This document shows, piece after piece, positions 41,193 to 51,400 of a stretch of DNA of 64,000 nt; position 1 is the first letter of the stretch; the number at the start of each line of letters is the position of its first letter. The stretch comes from Massilibacillus massiliensis (GTDB lineage Bacteria > Bacillota > Negativicutes > FLKF01). Where the stretch lies: NCBI RefSeq assembly GCF_900086705.1, contig NZ_LT575483.1, positions 3,229,516-3,293,515 of the forward strand. Direction: 5' to 3'. A program made the position numbers and the translations under genes. A model generated the notes under the pieces. It was not told where the DNA came from, did not search any database, and was given only the letters and a program-made list of their open reading frames with translations.

Positions 41193-42353
41193 GTGTTTTC
41201 AGTAAAAAAAATGAAGGCGTATTGTTTTTGTTTGCTTGCAATCTTGATGCTATCGATCATGGCGGGATGCGGAAATAAGCAGCAAGCAGCTATGGGCGGC
41301 AAAGCAGTACCAGTTAAAGTAATGCAGGTAGTTCAAAGAGATACTCCGATGACGTATGAGTATGCCGGTCAAGTACAGGCAAAAAATGAAGTGAAAATTC
41401 AGGCGCGTGTATCCGGTAATATCGTAGAAAAATTAGTAAATGGCGGTGACATCGTACATAGAGGGCAGCCTCTTTTCAGAATTGATGCACGTCAATACGA
41501 AAGTACATTAAACTCTGCACAAGCAAATTTAGCGCAATCAGAAGCGACCTTAAGTAATACGCGTTTAGATAGAGAGCGTTATGAACAACTGGTTGAAAGT
41601 GATGCACTTGCAATGCAGACTTTAACAGCACAACAATCTGCAGAAAGACAGAATGAAGCAGCTGTTGAATACAATCGTGCAAATGTAAAAAAAGCATCCG
41701 ACGATTTACATGATACGGTGATTGTGTCGCCGGTTGATGGTCGTATGGACGTAAATGATCTTAGTGTTGGTACTTATGTAACGGCAGGTTCTACGACAAT
41801 GGCGACTGTTTCATCGACAGATCCTGTTTTTGTTCAATTCAGCATGAGTGAAAATGAATATCTGCAATTAGCAGAAAATAATCAAGGTGGAATTGGCAGT
41901 GGCTGGGGGAATAATGTTCTTTTAACCTTGAGCAATGGATCTGCTTATCCTGTATTTGGGAAAGTTGAGCAGGTAGACAGATCGCTTTCTAATAATAGCG
42001 GGACATTGACATTTAAAGCTTCTTTTGGCAATCCAGATAGTATTTTGATCCCTGGAATGTTTGGTCGAGTAAAAATTACAGGAGAAACAATTTCTGGAGC
42101 AGTTTTAGTTCCGCAGCGTGCCGTACAACAATTACTTGAGAAAACCTTTGTTACTGTTGTTGGTGAAGAAAATAAAGCTGAATCAAGAGAAGTTAAACTT
42201 GGTGCAAAAGTAGGCAGCTATTATATTGTGCAGTCCGGTGTAACCGCAGCAGATAAAATTGTTGTTGAAGGTTTAACGAAAATTCAAAATGGTGTAGCCC
42301 TTGATGTGACAGAGGTGACTCCAGAAGAGTTGCAGTTGTCCTTCAACTCGTAA
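41193..42353 (+). CDS. RND efflux periplasmic adaptor (AcrA/MexA type) lipoprotein
   Basis: 386 residues from GTG 41193 with GGAGG upstream (an in-frame ATG at 41211 is an alternative). Lipoprotein signal ending in IMAGC. Order of parts: barrel-sandwich start VKIQARVSGNIVEKLVNGGD, alpha-hairpin (about 100-170, LNSAQANLAQSEATLSNTRL), return strand VIVSPVDGRMDVNDLSVG, beta-barrel and membrane-proximal domain (VLVPQRAVQQLLEKTFV). It bridges the inner-membrane pump to an outer-membrane channel. It is the first gene of a two-gene operon. Confidence 0.93.
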   Translation: MFSVKKMKAYCFCLLAILMLSIMAGCGNKQQAAMGGKAVPVKVMQVVQRDTPMTYEYAGQVQAKNEVKIQARVSGNIVEKLVNGGDIVHRGQPLFRIDARQYESTLNSAQANLAQSEATLSNTRLDRERYEQLVESDALAMQTLTAQQSAERQNEAAVEYNRANVKKASDDLHDTVIVSPVDGRMDVNDLSVGTYVTAGSTTMATVSSTDPVFVQFSMSENEYLQLAENNQGGIGSGWGNNVLLTLSNGSAYPVFGKVEQVDRSLSNNSGTLTFKASFGNPDSILIPGMFGRVKITGETISGAVLVPQRAVQQLLEKTFVTVVGEENKAESREVKLGAKVGSYYIVQSGVTAADKIVVEGLTKIQNGVALDVTEVTPEELQLSFNS

Positions 42354-42368
42354 GGGGGCGTAGTTTAA

Positions 42369-45300
42369 GTGGCAAAATTTTTTATTGAAAGGCCGATATT
42401 TGCAATTGTAGTATCCATTATTATGGTGCTTCTAGGTGTTATATCCGCAGTGAATCTGCCAATTGCACAATATCCTCAAATACAACCGCCTACGGTTAGT
42501 GTTGCGACCAGCTACACTGGTGCAAGTGCCGATGTTGTGAATCAAACCGTAGCGCAGGTTATTGAACAACAGGTAAATGGTGTTCAAGGTATGGATTATA
42601 TGAGCAGTAACAGTGATGACAGCGGACGTTATAGTCTATCAGTTACTTTTTCATCAGATACAGATGGTGACATTGCCTCAGTAAAAACACAAAACAATGT
42701 GGCACAGGCAAATGCAAGCTTACCATCAGCTGTTCAACAGGTTGGTATTACGACCAAAAAAGCATCTTCTGATATGGCCTATTTGGTATCGCTTTATTCA
42801 CCAAATGGAACATATGATAATACATTTTTGAAAAATTATGCGGATATCTATATTTTTGATGCGATGAAACGTGTTAAAGGTGTAGGGGATATCATGATTT
42901 TCGGCTCTGACTTTTCCATGCGTATTTGGTTGAATCCAGATAAAATGGCTGAGCTGAACGTGGCAATCTCTGATGTATCTTCAGCACTAAAAGAACAAAA
43001 TATACAGGCACCGGCAGGTACGATTGGCCAAATGCCAGCAGCCTCAAATCAAGAATTTCAATATACCGGTAAAGTAAAAGGACGTCTTGTGACAGTCGAA
43101 GACTTTGAAAATGTCATCGTGCGTGCACAAAGCAATGGATCTTTCATTTACCTAAAGGATATTGCTAGAGTTGAGACAGGCGCGAAGACGACCAACATCA
43201 CAAGTAAAATGAATGATATGAATGCAGTTGCATTCGGTGTTCAACTTACAAATGATGCAAATGCATTGGAAACGGTTGACGCAGTTAAGGCAGTTTTAGC
43301 GGAAGCTAAGCAAAGTTTTCCTCCGGATATGCAGTTGGAGCCGATCGTAGATAATACGGAATATGTACGTGAATCCATCAGTGAAGTGGTACATACATTC
43401 GTAGAAGCATTAGTACTGGTTCTAATTGTAGTGTTCCTGTTCTTACAAAGCTGGCGGGCGACACTGATCCCAATGCTTGCGATCCCTGTATCCTTGATCG
43501 CGACGTTTGGTGCATTTACCTTGCTCGGTTTCTCCATTAATACATTGACTTTATTTGCTATGGTTTTGGCAATTGGGTTGGTCGTGGATGATGCGATTGT
43601 TGTTATTGAAGCAGTTGAACATAATATGCGTTATAAAGGGCTGAATCCAAAAGAAGCAACAAAGCTTGCGATGGATGAAGTTTCTGGGCCGGTTGTCGCA
43701 ATTGCGTTCGTACTGGCTTGCGTATTTATTCCGGTTGCTTTCTTTAGTGGAATGACAGGGATTTTGTATAAGCAATTTGCGTTGACAATTGCAGTATCGA
43801 TGGCATTATCGGCATTTGTTGCATTGTCTTTAACACCGGCACTTTGTGCGATGATGTTAAAACCGCATGATCCGAATGGTCATAAAGGCTGGCTCGGACG
43901 TTTCTTTGACCGGTTTAATGCTTGGTTTGAGAAAAACACTGAAATTTATGGTGATATTGTTAAAACGGTTATTCACCATGCAAGATATGCATGTTTATTC
44001 TTAGCTGTTGTCGTGATTGGTACGGTTGCTTTATTTAAAGTCGTGCCGGCTACATTTGTTCCGGATGAGGATCAAGGGTTCTTTATTGCAGCGGTTTCCT
44101 TACCGGAAGGAACGAGTTTAAATAGGACACAGGAAACAATAAAACAAGTTGCTGCTGCAATTCATCAACAGCCTGGCGTAAAAACAACCATGGAAATTAG
44201 CGGCTATGACTTATTATCCAGTTCGTCAAAATCTAATTCCGGTGTTATTTTCGCAGGATTAGAACCTTGGAGTAAACGGACGACACCAGAAACACAAATC
44301 AATGCCCAGCTCGGCATGTTGATGCAGAATACAGCTGGCATTATGAATGCAACGATTATACCGATTAATATGCCTGCACTTCCAGGGCTCGGTATGGTTG
44401 GTGGGTTCACCATGATGCTTCAGGATATGTCTGGTCATACAGATGGGGAATTAGATGAAATCACGAAAAAATTCGTTGCTGCTGCAAATCAGCGTCCTGA
44501 AATTGCAAAAGCTTACTCCACATTTAAAATAGATTCGCCAAATGTTGAATTTGAAGTGGATCGTGAAAAAGTAAAAAATCTTGGTGTAAATCTTGATGAT
44601 GTATTTACAGCATTGCAAGTTAACTTTGGTGGTTCGCAAGTAAACGATTTTAACCGTTTTGGACGTACCTACAAAGTAGTTATGCAGGCGGACAGTGGTT
44701 TCCGTAATGAAGCTGATATGACACGCTTCTTATATGTAAAATCATCTTCAGGGACGATGGTACCTTTAGATACGTTATTGAAACCAAAAACAACGACTGC
44801 TGCGGCAAGTATTTCTCGTTTTAATGGTGCACGCAGCATCCAAATTAACGGTTCGGCAGCACCGGGGTATAGTTCAGGGCAGGCTTTGACTGCGATGGAA
44901 GAAGTAGCAAAAGAAGTATTGCCTGACGGTTTCAAATATGAATGGTCTGGACAGAGTCGTGAAGAAAGAAAAGCAGGCAGCAGTACAATGATTATCTTTG
45001 CCTTGGCAATTATTTTCGTGTTCTTATGTTTGGCTGCGCTTTATGAAAGCTGGACGGTACCTTATGCGGTTCTTCTTTGTGTACCAACAGGTATTTTCGG
45101 TGCGTTACTGGCCGAATATTCACGTGACCTGGCGAACAGTGTGTATATGCAGATTGGTCTGGTCATGTTGATTGGTTTGGCAGCGAAAAATGCCATTTTG
45201 ATCGTTGAGTATGCAAAAGTCCGTGTGGATAGAGGTATGGAACCGGTCGAGGCTGCGATCGAAGCAGCAAAACTTCGTCTTCGCCCAATTATCATGACAT

Positions 45301-45524
45301 CGCTTGCTTTTATTATCGGTTGTTTACCACTTGCGCTTGCTACAGGCGCTGGAGCTGGTTCACGTAATGCGATGGGGACAGCGGTTGTCGGCGGAATGAT
45401 CGCCGCAACCATTATGGGAATTTACTTGATTCCTGTCATGTTTGTTGTGGTAGAAAAAATTTCGGATAAATTCGGTACGAGAAGAAGAAAAAAAGAACCG
45501 AAAAATGTAAATGAATTAATGTAA
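42369..45524 (+). CDS. RND multidrug efflux transporter (AcrB/HAE1 type)
   Basis: 1051 residues from GTG 42369, full length for HAE1 pumps. It starts MAKFFIERPIFAIVVSIIM. The periplasmic loops are present, and the proton-relay aspartates are in GLVVDDAIVVIEAVEHNM (TM4). ALSLTPALCAMMLKP and GLAAKNAILIVEYAK (TM10) are further family motifs. It exports drugs, bile salts or fatty acids using the proton gradient. No TolC-type channel gene follows, so one must be encoded elsewhere. Gene pair and MarR control indicate inducible efflux. Confidence 0.96.
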   Translation: MAKFFIERPIFAIVVSIIMVLLGVISAVNLPIAQYPQIQPPTVSVATSYTGASADVVNQTVAQVIEQQVNGVQGMDYMSSNSDDSGRYSLSVTFSSDTDGDIASVKTQNNVAQANASLPSAVQQVGITTKKASSDMAYLVSLYSPNGTYDNTFLKNYADIYIFDAMKRVKGVGDIMIFGSDFSMRIWLNPDKMAELNVAISDVSSALKEQNIQAPAGTIGQMPAASNQEFQYTGKVKGRLVTVEDFENVIVRAQSNGSFIYLKDIARVETGAKTTNITSKMNDMNAVAFGVQLTNDANALETVDAVKAVLAEAKQSFPPDMQLEPIVDNTEYVRESISEVVHTFVEALVLVLIVVFLFLQSWRATLIPMLAIPVSLIATFGAFTLLGFSINTLTLFAMVLAIGLVVDDAIVVIEAVEHNMRYKGLNPKEATKLAMDEVSGPVVAIAFVLACVFIPVAFFSGMTGILYKQFALTIAVSMALSAFVALSLTPALCAMMLKPHDPNGHKGWLGRFFDRFNAWFEKNTEIYGDIVKTVIHHARYACLFLAVVVIGTVALFKVVPATFVPDEDQGFFIAAVSLPEGTSLNRTQETIKQVAAAIHQQPGVKTTMEISGYDLLSSSSKSNSGVIFAGLEPWSKRTTPETQINAQLGMLMQNTAGIMNATIIPINMPALPGLGMVGGFTMMLQDMSGHTDGELDEITKKFVAAANQRPEIAKAYSTFKIDSPNVEFEVDREKVKNLGVNLDDVFTALQVNFGGSQVNDFNRFGRTYKVVMQADSGFRNEADMTRFLYVKSSSGTMVPLDTLLKPKTTTAAASISRFNGARSIQINGSAAPGYSSGQALTAMEEVAKEVLPDGFKYEWSGQSREERKAGSSTMIIFALAIIFVFLCLAALYESWTVPYAVLLCVPTGIFGALLAEYSRDLANSVYMQIGLVMLIGLAAKNAILIVEYAKVRVDRGMEPVEAAIEAAKLRLRPIIMTSLAFIIGCLPLALATGAGAGSRNAMGTAVVGGMIAATIMGIYLIPVMFVVVEKISDKFGTRRRKKEPKNVNELM

Positions 45525-45538
45525 AATGAATTACAATA

Positions 45539-45575
45539 ATAGGAGTGTCGCATTCAATGTGACACTCCTATCCTT
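45539..45575 (+). terminator. Terminator of the RND operon
   Basis: ATAGGAGTGTC (45539-45549) pairs with GACACTCCTAT (45561-45571), followed by CCTTT. Confidence 0.75.
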
Positions 45576-45757
45576 TGCATAGATAGCCTTTTTGTCCTGT
45601 GTGTGCCAAGGAGAGAAGGACACCGATGCGTCTTGTAATTCACGTAGCGTTTTATAAATAAAATCTTAGTGCAATAACGCTATAATTTCTAGTTATTTCT
45701 AGCTGAATATTATATAATAAAAGATACATCATAAAATTTTAGGAGGCGATTGAGAAG

Positions 45758-46300
45758 ATGAAAAAATATCTTTTTACAACAGTTCGTATAATGACTGCAG
45801 TTGTATTGTTTGCTGCAGCAATTATAATTATGCCAAAGACAACAGAAGCTGCCGCTTATACGTATACCAATGATACATATGGTTTTTCGATTCAATGTCC
45901 AACTGAACCGATTGGCGTTCTAGATTTAGCTAGACAGCCAGGCGGGAATAAAGGTGTCATGCTTGTTTTTGAAAATCAAGGCATGGACGTGACTTGTGGA
46001 TGGATTGTTATGACGGATGCCTTTAAGGATGAAAACATTCCTGATTTATCGAAATTGACGAAAGAGCAGGCAGATGAAGTATTAAAGGCAGTTGTAGCGG
46101 AAAATGGAATAGCGGCAATTGTAGCAGTCGAGGAAAATCCAGCGATTTATACAATTGCAAAAACAGAAGATATGGCGAAAACTTATATCAGAGGGAAAAA
46201 TGGTCAACATTATGTAGTAGCGCTGACAGCAGATAAAAATATTTTTAAAGAGCGGCTTCATGCTTATCAAGAAGGATTATTGACTTTTAAAACAAAATAA
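45758..46300 (+). CDS. Secreted protein of unknown function
   Basis: 180 residues with a long Sec signal peptide (hydrophobic core VVLFAAAIIIMP, likely cleavage after TTEAAA, about residue 33). The mature domain begins YTYTNDTYGFSIQCPTEPIG, a pattern shared by small secreted proteins of the PsbP/DUF1795-like type, and continues VMLVFENQGMDVTCGWIVMTDAF. It ends without an OMP-type Phe. I cannot name the family. AGGAGG precedes ATG. It stands alone with a terminator at 46317-46358. Confidence 0.7.
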   Translation: MKKYLFTTVRIMTAVVLFAAAIIIMPKTTEAAAYTYTNDTYGFSIQCPTEPIGVLDLARQPGGNKGVMLVFENQGMDVTCGWIVMTDAFKDENIPDLSKLTKEQADEVLKAVVAENGIAAIVAVEENPAIYTIAKTEDMAKTYIRGKNGQHYVVALTADKNIFKERLHAYQEGLLTFKTK

Positions 46301-46316
46301 AGATAGCATGTAATCT

Positions 46317-46358
46317 AAAAACTACCAAGGTTGATATAAAAACTTTGGTAGTTTTTTA
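46317..46358 (+). terminator. Terminator of the secreted-protein gene
   Basis: AAAACTACCAA pairs with TTTGGTAGTTTT, followed by TT. Confidence 0.88.
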
Positions 46359-46464
46359 TTGTGTTTTACGTCATTGCTTCATGGACAAAGAAGAAGTTAT
46401 AGCATAAAATAGATGATATCTTTTGTAATTTTATATTTGACAATTCATAGTAAAGGGTGATGAG

Positions 46465-48444
46465 ATGAATTTAAAGACGAAAATGCTGGTCATGATTTTG
46501 ATTCCAGTCATAGTTCTAGTGAGCTTATTAAGCTTATACGGATACTATACCTCTAAAAGTCAACTGGAGGGACAAATTTTAGAAACCAATCGAAACATGA
46601 TGCATTCTTATAGTGAGCAATTAAATAATGAACTGAGACAAGAAGAGAGCCAAATCAAGCATCTGGCAGTCATGATAGGACAACAAAATTTAACGCTGGA
46701 TGAAATTCAGAATTTAGCTCGTCTGACCAAAGAAGGGGCGAATAAAACAACACTCAACGTTTTTGTCGGCTTAGAAAATGGTACATATGTGAATAGTCAG
46801 CCGTATGATCTTCCCGCTGATTTCGATCCACGTCTGCGTGGGTGGTATCAAGGCAGTATAAAAGGAGATAAGCCATTTTATACGGAAGTCTATAAAGGTG
46901 CTGATGGCAATACAGTCGTAAGTATTGGACAGCGTATCGTGTCTAGTGATGGAAAAGTTAAAGGCGCTATTTGCAATGATGTGAATTTGGATGAGCTATT
47001 GAAGAAAGTACAAAGTTTAAAAGTTGGAAATTCCGGGTATGCATTTTTAGTAGCGAAGGACGGCTCCTTTATTACACATCCTAAATTTAAGAATGAAGAT
47101 AATATAAAGAAGGTTGATAATGCTGCATTAGCTGGTTTTTTTGAACAAGTTTCAAAAGGGGAAGATGTAGTAGAAAATGTGGAATTTGAAGGAATAGAGA
47201 AAATCATCGGTGGAGTACCCGTGGGAAATAGTGGCTGGGTTCTTGGCATTGCAATGGATTATAATGAAATGTTTGCCGGAATTCGTACGATGGCAATTGT
47301 TTTTGCAATTGCAACATGTGTGATCGCATTATTGCTTGGTGGTATTATTTTAGGTGTTATTTTAAAAATTACAAATGCAATGCAAGCGATGACAAAATTA
47401 TCGGAGAACCTTGCCCAAGGTGATTTTAGAGAAGCAGAAAATCAGTTAACAAGCAGTAATGATGAAATTGGCAGATTGGGCGATTCGTTGCTCAAAATGC
47501 GTACTACCTTAAGATCATTGCTCAAACAAGTAAGTCATTCGGCGGAACAAGTGGCTGCTGCCAGTGAGGAATTGACTGCAAGTACGGAACAGTCGGCGCA
47601 AGTAGCGCAGCAAGTCGCTATTTCCATTACAAATGTGGCAGAGGGGGCTGATCATCAGGTACTCGCGATTGACACTGTAACAAACGAAGTGCAAGGCATA
47701 GATAAAAATATTCGTGAATTGATCAGCAATGCTGACCAAGTGCTCATGCAAGCGGCTGGTGCAGAAGAAAAAGCTAAGTTAGGAAATCAAGCCGTTGTAG
47801 ATGCAGCACAGCAAATGAATCATATCGAATCTGTTGTGGGATTATCGGCAAACGTAGTTGAATCGCTAGGGGAGCGTTCGAAAGAAATTGGTACGATTGT
47901 AGATACGATTTCTGGGATTGCAGGACAAACAAATTTATTAGCGTTAAATGCGGCAATTGAAGCCGCACGAGCCGGAGAGCAAGGAAAGGGCTTTGCTGTT
48001 GTAGCGGAAGAAGTAAGAAAGCTTGCTGAACAGTCACAAGAAGCGGCAAAACATATCGCAGCGCTTATTCACAAGATTCAGGAGGATACAGCGCAAGCGG
48101 TCGATGCGATGCAAAGTGGTACCGATGAAGTAAAACGCGGTACCGAAATCGTAAACCATACTGGAAGTATCTTTAAAGAAATTAATGAAATGGTTGTATT
48201 GGTAAATGAGAAGGCAAAATTAGCGCAGAATTCTGTTGAAAAAATCGTCAATGGAGTTATGCAGATTGATGAATCCACTAAAAATATTCATCAGGTTAGC
48301 AGATCTACCTCAGAAGAGGCACAAAGTGTATCTGCTGCCACGGAAGAACAATCCGCTTCCGTTCACGAAATGTCTACAGCCAGTCAGTCTTTGGCAAATC
48401 TAGCACAAGAATTGCAAAATGAAGTGAATCGATTTAAAGTTTAG
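46465..48444 (+). CDS. Methyl-accepting chemotaxis protein (dCache-type sensor)
   Basis: 659 residues: TM1 (about 8-30), extracytoplasmic dCache sensor (about 35-270; [24 protein letters not shown] and [17 protein letters not shown], the conserved ligand-domain sequences), TM2 (about 275-300), HAMP (about 303-355) and signalling coiled coil. The tip reads [20 protein letters not shown], followed by [17 protein letters not shown]. It shares architecture with the receptor at 20398 but the sensor differs, so a different ligand is likely. GGGTGATGAG gives the start at 46465. Confidence 0.93.
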   Translation: MNLKTKMLVMILIPVIVLVSLLSLYGYYTSKSQLEGQILETNRNMMHSYSEQLNNELRQEESQIKHLAVMIGQQNLTLDEIQNLARLTKEGANKTTLNVFVGLENGTYVNSQPYDLPADFDPRLRGWYQGSIKGDKPFYTEVYKGADGNTVVSIGQRIVSSDGKVKGAICNDVNLDELLKKVQSLKVGNSGYAFLVAKDGSFITHPKFKNEDNIKKVDNAALAGFFEQVSKGEDVVENVEFEGIEKIIGGVPVGNSGWVLGIAMDYNEMFAGIRTMAIVFAIATCVIALLLGGIILGVILKITNAMQAMTKLSENLAQGDFREAENQLTSSNDEIGRLGDSLLKMRTTLRSLLKQVSHSAEQVAAASEELTASTEQSAQVAQQVAISITNVAEGADHQVLAIDTVTNEVQGIDKNIRELISNADQVLMQAAGAEEKAKLGNQAVVDAAQQMNHIESVVGLSANVVESLGERSKEIGTIVDTISGIAGQTNLLALNAAIEAARAGEQGKGFAVVAEEVRKLAEQSQEAAKHIAALIHKIQEDTAQAVDAMQSGTDEVKRGTEIVNHTGSIFKEINEMVVLVNEKAKLAQNSVEKIVNGVMQIDESTKNIHQVSRSTSEEAQSVSAATEEQSASVHEMSTASQSLANLAQELQNEVNRFKV

Positions 48445-48456
48445 CTGAGAACGAAA

Positions 48457-48488
48457 AAGGCCTGCCGCAGTAAAATGCGGCAGGCCTT
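48457..48488 (+). terminator. Hairpin after the second chemoreceptor gene
   Basis: AAGGCCTGCCGCA (48457-48469) and TGCGGCAGGCCTT (48476-48488), perfect stem; only a short TTTT follows three bases later. Confidence 0.8.
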
Positions 48489-48584
48489 CGACTTTTAAAC
48501 AAACTAAAATAATTATATCGATAGATCAGGAAATCGCAAAATCGGTTCCTCTTATAAACGAGTACGAAGATAGGTTTTATATAA

Positions 48585-48824
48585 CTACATAAAGAAATTA
48601 ATAAAAAGTGCAGCCAAAAGAGAAATTGCAGCAAGGGTGTTCAGGATCATCATGATGGGTTTGTTGACTTTTATCAGATTGAAAATATTGGTACAAAAGA
48701 AAGCACTAGCTAAAAAGAGATTTATATAAAGTTCATTCGTTGATAAAATTTGTGCATTTAACATGGAATAGATGACTAAAAAGAGTGCAAAGCCTAACAT
48801 AATTACGGATACGCGTCTTAGCAT
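48585..48824 (-). CDS. Small membrane protein, 79 residues
   Basis: Not a recognised family. Two or three hydrophobic segments (VIMLGFALFLVIYSML; INLFLASAFFCTNIF; IMMILNTLAAISLLAALFINFFM) and few charged residues, mainly Arg/Lys at the N-terminus and in a short loop. AGGAGG lies eight bases before ATG 48824 on the minus strand, which supports it as real. It is divergent from htpG. No partner gene. Confidence 0.65.
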   Translation of the reverse strand: MLRRVSVIMLGFALFLVIYSMLNAQILSTNELYINLFLASAFFCTNIFNLIKVNKPIMMILNTLAAISLLAALFINFFM

Positions 48825-49034
48825 TGTAAAATCCTCCTGCGTGTAAGGTAGTTTTTAGATTAAACTTACTTCGTATGATTCATTATAACATAACAATGTG
48901 GAGCATGTGTTTTGTTACAAGTGTAGATCCGTATAATTTGATGAAAAAGATAGAAAAAACAAGTAGTTTTTCCGTGTTTTTGTCTTGTATTATTTAGAAT
49001 CTCGTAAAATTTATATAAAAAAACTTTATAGATA

Positions 49035-49063
49035 TTGATTTAAATACAAATTCGCGGTATTAT
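49035..49063 (+). promoter_or_regulatory. Promoter of htpG
   Basis: TTGATT (49035-49040), 17 bases, TATTAT (49058-49063). Start expected near 49070, just before the CIRCE element. Confidence 0.75.
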
Positions 49064-49074
49064 TATCAATAGAG

Positions 49075-49101
49075 TTAGCACTCAAGACAGTAGAGTGCTA
49101 A
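49075..49101. promoter_or_regulatory. CIRCE element (HrcA operator)
   Basis: TTAGCACTC (49075-49083), nine bases, GAGTGCTAA (49093-49101): an exact match to the CIRCE consensus bound by the heat-shock repressor HrcA. It overlaps the 5' end of the htpG message, so htpG is under HrcA control here. Confidence 0.97.
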
Positions 49102-49133
49102 CAATGAAATATAATAGCAAAGGGGTTTATACA

Positions 49134-51071
49134 ATGGCGAAAGAAATGCGCGAGTTTCAAGCAGAAACCAAACAGTTATTGGACCTGATGGTTCATTCTA
49201 TTTATACGAATCGGGAAATATTTTTACGTGAGTTAGTATCAAATGCATCAGATGCAATTGATAAAATTCGTTTCGAATCACTTACCAATCAAGCGTTATT
49301 AGAAGGTAATTCTAATTATGAGATATTCTTGGTTCCGGATGAAGAAAGCCATACGTTGACGATTTCTGATAACGGGATCGGTATGACGTATGATGAGGTT
49401 GTTGAAAACATCGGGACGATTGCCAAATCTGGCACAAAAGCATTTCTTGAGAGATTAAAAGAAGAAAAAGAATCTGCTTCTGATAAAGATCTGATTGGAC
49501 AGTTTGGTGTTGGTTTTTATTCGGCGTTTATGGTCGCAGAAAAAGTAACTTTGATTACACGTAAAGCCGGTGAATCAAAAGCTGTAAAATGGGAGTCTAC
49601 AGGTGATGGCAGCTATAGTATTGAGGAAGTTGAAAAGGCAGAACGCGGAACGACGATTACTTTAACGATGCTGCCAGAGTATTATGGGGATAAAGCAGAA
49701 GAAAATTTCTTACAAACTTATACATTGGAAAGTCTAATAAAAAAATATTCTGACTATGTACGTTTCCCAATTAAAATGAACTTTGAGATTGAAGAAGAAC
49801 AAAAAGATGAAGAAGGTAAACCGATTGAAGGTGCGGAAAAAATAAAGCGCAATGAAATCCGTACATTAAATTCGATGAAACCGCTTTGGACAAAGAATAA
49901 AAGTGATATCAAATCAGAAGAATACCACGAATTCTATAAAAATCTTTTCCACGAATGGGAAGATCCTATGGAAGTGATTCACTCCAAAGTTGAGGGTACA
50001 GTAGAATATACGAGCTTATTATTTATACCGACCCATGCGCCGTATAATCTCTATCATGCCGAATACAATGGAGGGATTCAGCTTTACTCTCGCCATGTAT
50101 TTATCATGGAAAAATGTCAAGAGTTATTACCGGATTACTTAAGATTCGTTCGTGGGTTAGTTGATTCACCAGATTTTTCTTTAAATATTTCCAGAGAACT
50201 GTTGCAACAAAGTCGTGAATTAAAATTGATTGGGAAAAATCTTGAAAAGAATGTTTTAAAAACTTTAGATAGAATGCTGAATAAAGACCGTGAGAAATAT
50301 GAAAAATTCTGGGGTGAATTTGGCAAATCTCTCAAAATTGGCGTTTATACAAATCCGCAGGATAATGCAAAATTGAAAGATTTATTGTTGTTTGCTTCCT
50401 CTAAAGAAGGTGCGAAGCTGATAACTTTGAAAGAATATGTAGAACGTATGCCGGAAAGTCAAAAAGTAATTTATTATGCAACTGGTAAAGATACTGCTAC
50501 AATTGATCGTTTGCCGCAGATGGAATTGCTGCGTGAAAAAGGAATTGAAGTATTATATCTGTTAGACAATGTAGATGAATTTGCGATTGAAGCATTGCGT
50601 GAATATAGTGATAAGAAATTCCATTCAGTAAGTCGTGGAGATTTAGATTTAGACGATGTAGAGTCACAAGAAGTGAAAAAAGAAACTGAAAATATCGCTA
50701 AAGATAATGAAAGCTTGATCAAGGCAATCAAGGAAACTTTGGAGAATAAAATTGCGGATGTAAAAATCAGTAATCGTTTAAAATCCAGCGCGGTATGTTT
50801 AGTTAGTGATAATAGTGGCATCAGTTTATCAATGGAACAAGTTTTTGCTGAAGCAAACAATCCGATGTTCAAAGCACGTCGCATTTTAGAAATTAATCCA
50901 CATCATGAATTGTTTGAAAGATTGAAAACGATCTTTACACAAGATGCCGGATCGGATATTTTTAAAGATTATTGTGATTTACTTTATACGCAGGCTTTAT
51001 TGATTGAAGGAATATTGCCGGAGGATCCTATTGGTTTTGCGAACAAAGTTGCAAAATTAATGGCAAAATAA
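49134..51071 (+). CDS. htpG: Molecular chaperone HtpG (Hsp90)
   Basis: 645 residues from ATG 49134 (MAKEMREFQAETKQLLDLMV) preceded by AGGGG; a longer frame begins inside the CIRCE element and cannot be translated from this message. The GHKL ATPase domain has ELVSNASDAIDKIRF, DNGIGM and GQFGVGFYSAFMV. The middle domain has LYSRHVFIMEKCQELLPDYL and the catalytic-arginine loop SLNISRELLQQS. ATP-driven chaperone of the cytosol. HrcA control of htpG is notable, since Bacillus htpG is outside the HrcA regulon. Confidence 0.97.
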   Translation: MAKEMREFQAETKQLLDLMVHSIYTNREIFLRELVSNASDAIDKIRFESLTNQALLEGNSNYEIFLVPDEESHTLTISDNGIGMTYDEVVENIGTIAKSGTKAFLERLKEEKESASDKDLIGQFGVGFYSAFMVAEKVTLITRKAGESKAVKWESTGDGSYSIEEVEKAERGTTITLTMLPEYYGDKAEENFLQTYTLESLIKKYSDYVRFPIKMNFEIEEEQKDEEGKPIEGAEKIKRNEIRTLNSMKPLWTKNKSDIKSEEYHEFYKNLFHEWEDPMEVIHSKVEGTVEYTSLLFIPTHAPYNLYHAEYNGGIQLYSRHVFIMEKCQELLPDYLRFVRGLVDSPDFSLNISRELLQQSRELKLIGKNLEKNVLKTLDRMLNKDREKYEKFWGEFGKSLKIGVYTNPQDNAKLKDLLLFASSKEGAKLITLKEYVERMPESQKVIYYATGKDTATIDRLPQMELLREKGIEVLYLLDNVDEFAIEALREYSDKKFHSVSRGDLDLDDVESQEVKKETENIAKDNESLIKAIKETLENKIADVKISNRLKSSAVCLVSDNSGISLSMEQVFAEANNPMFKARRILEINPHHELFERLKTIFTQDAGSDIFKDYCDLLYTQALLIEGILPEDPIGFANKVAKLMAK

Positions 51072-51243
51072 AATAGAAATTCTATCGATTTCAAAGAATT
51101 TTCAAAGAATGTTATTGCATAATAATAAATGTAGAGTAACTCATTTATTTCACACGCACTTCTAACCTACATATGGTTAGCGAGGACAACCTTAGTTGTC
51201 CCCAAAAACGCAACAACATCACACACCCAATTTTTCTTATTCA

Positions 51244-51284
51244 GAAGGAATGTCGCATTTTTAATGCGACATTCCTTTCTTTTT
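51244..51284 (+). terminator. Terminator downstream of htpG
   Basis: AAGGAATGTCGCAT pairs with ATGCGACATTCCTT, followed by a T-run. The 170 bases between htpG and this hairpin hold two small hairpins (CTAACC/GGTTAG and GGACAAC/GTTGTCC) and no gene. Confidence 0.85.
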
Positions 51285-51288
51285 ATAG

Positions 51289-51373
51289 ATAAACTAGTAC
51301 GAAGATAGGCCGCGGATCGGTGAGAACTTCTCACTAACCAACAGCCTATCTTCGTACTAGTTTATAAGTGGAG
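51289..51373. repeat. Dispersed repeat family 1, short hairpin variant
   Basis: Right part (from CTTCTCAC to TTATAAGTGGA) matches the right ends of 17171-17336 and 60697-60861. The left part is the exact complement: 22-base arms 51289-51310 and 51344-51365 pair perfectly (ATAAACTAGTACGAAG.../...CTTCGTACTAGTTTAT), with a smaller GTGAGAA-c-TTCTCAC hairpin inside. Confidence 0.75.
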
Positions 51374-51400
51374 CAGATGCTAATGTTGGGGATAGAAATT

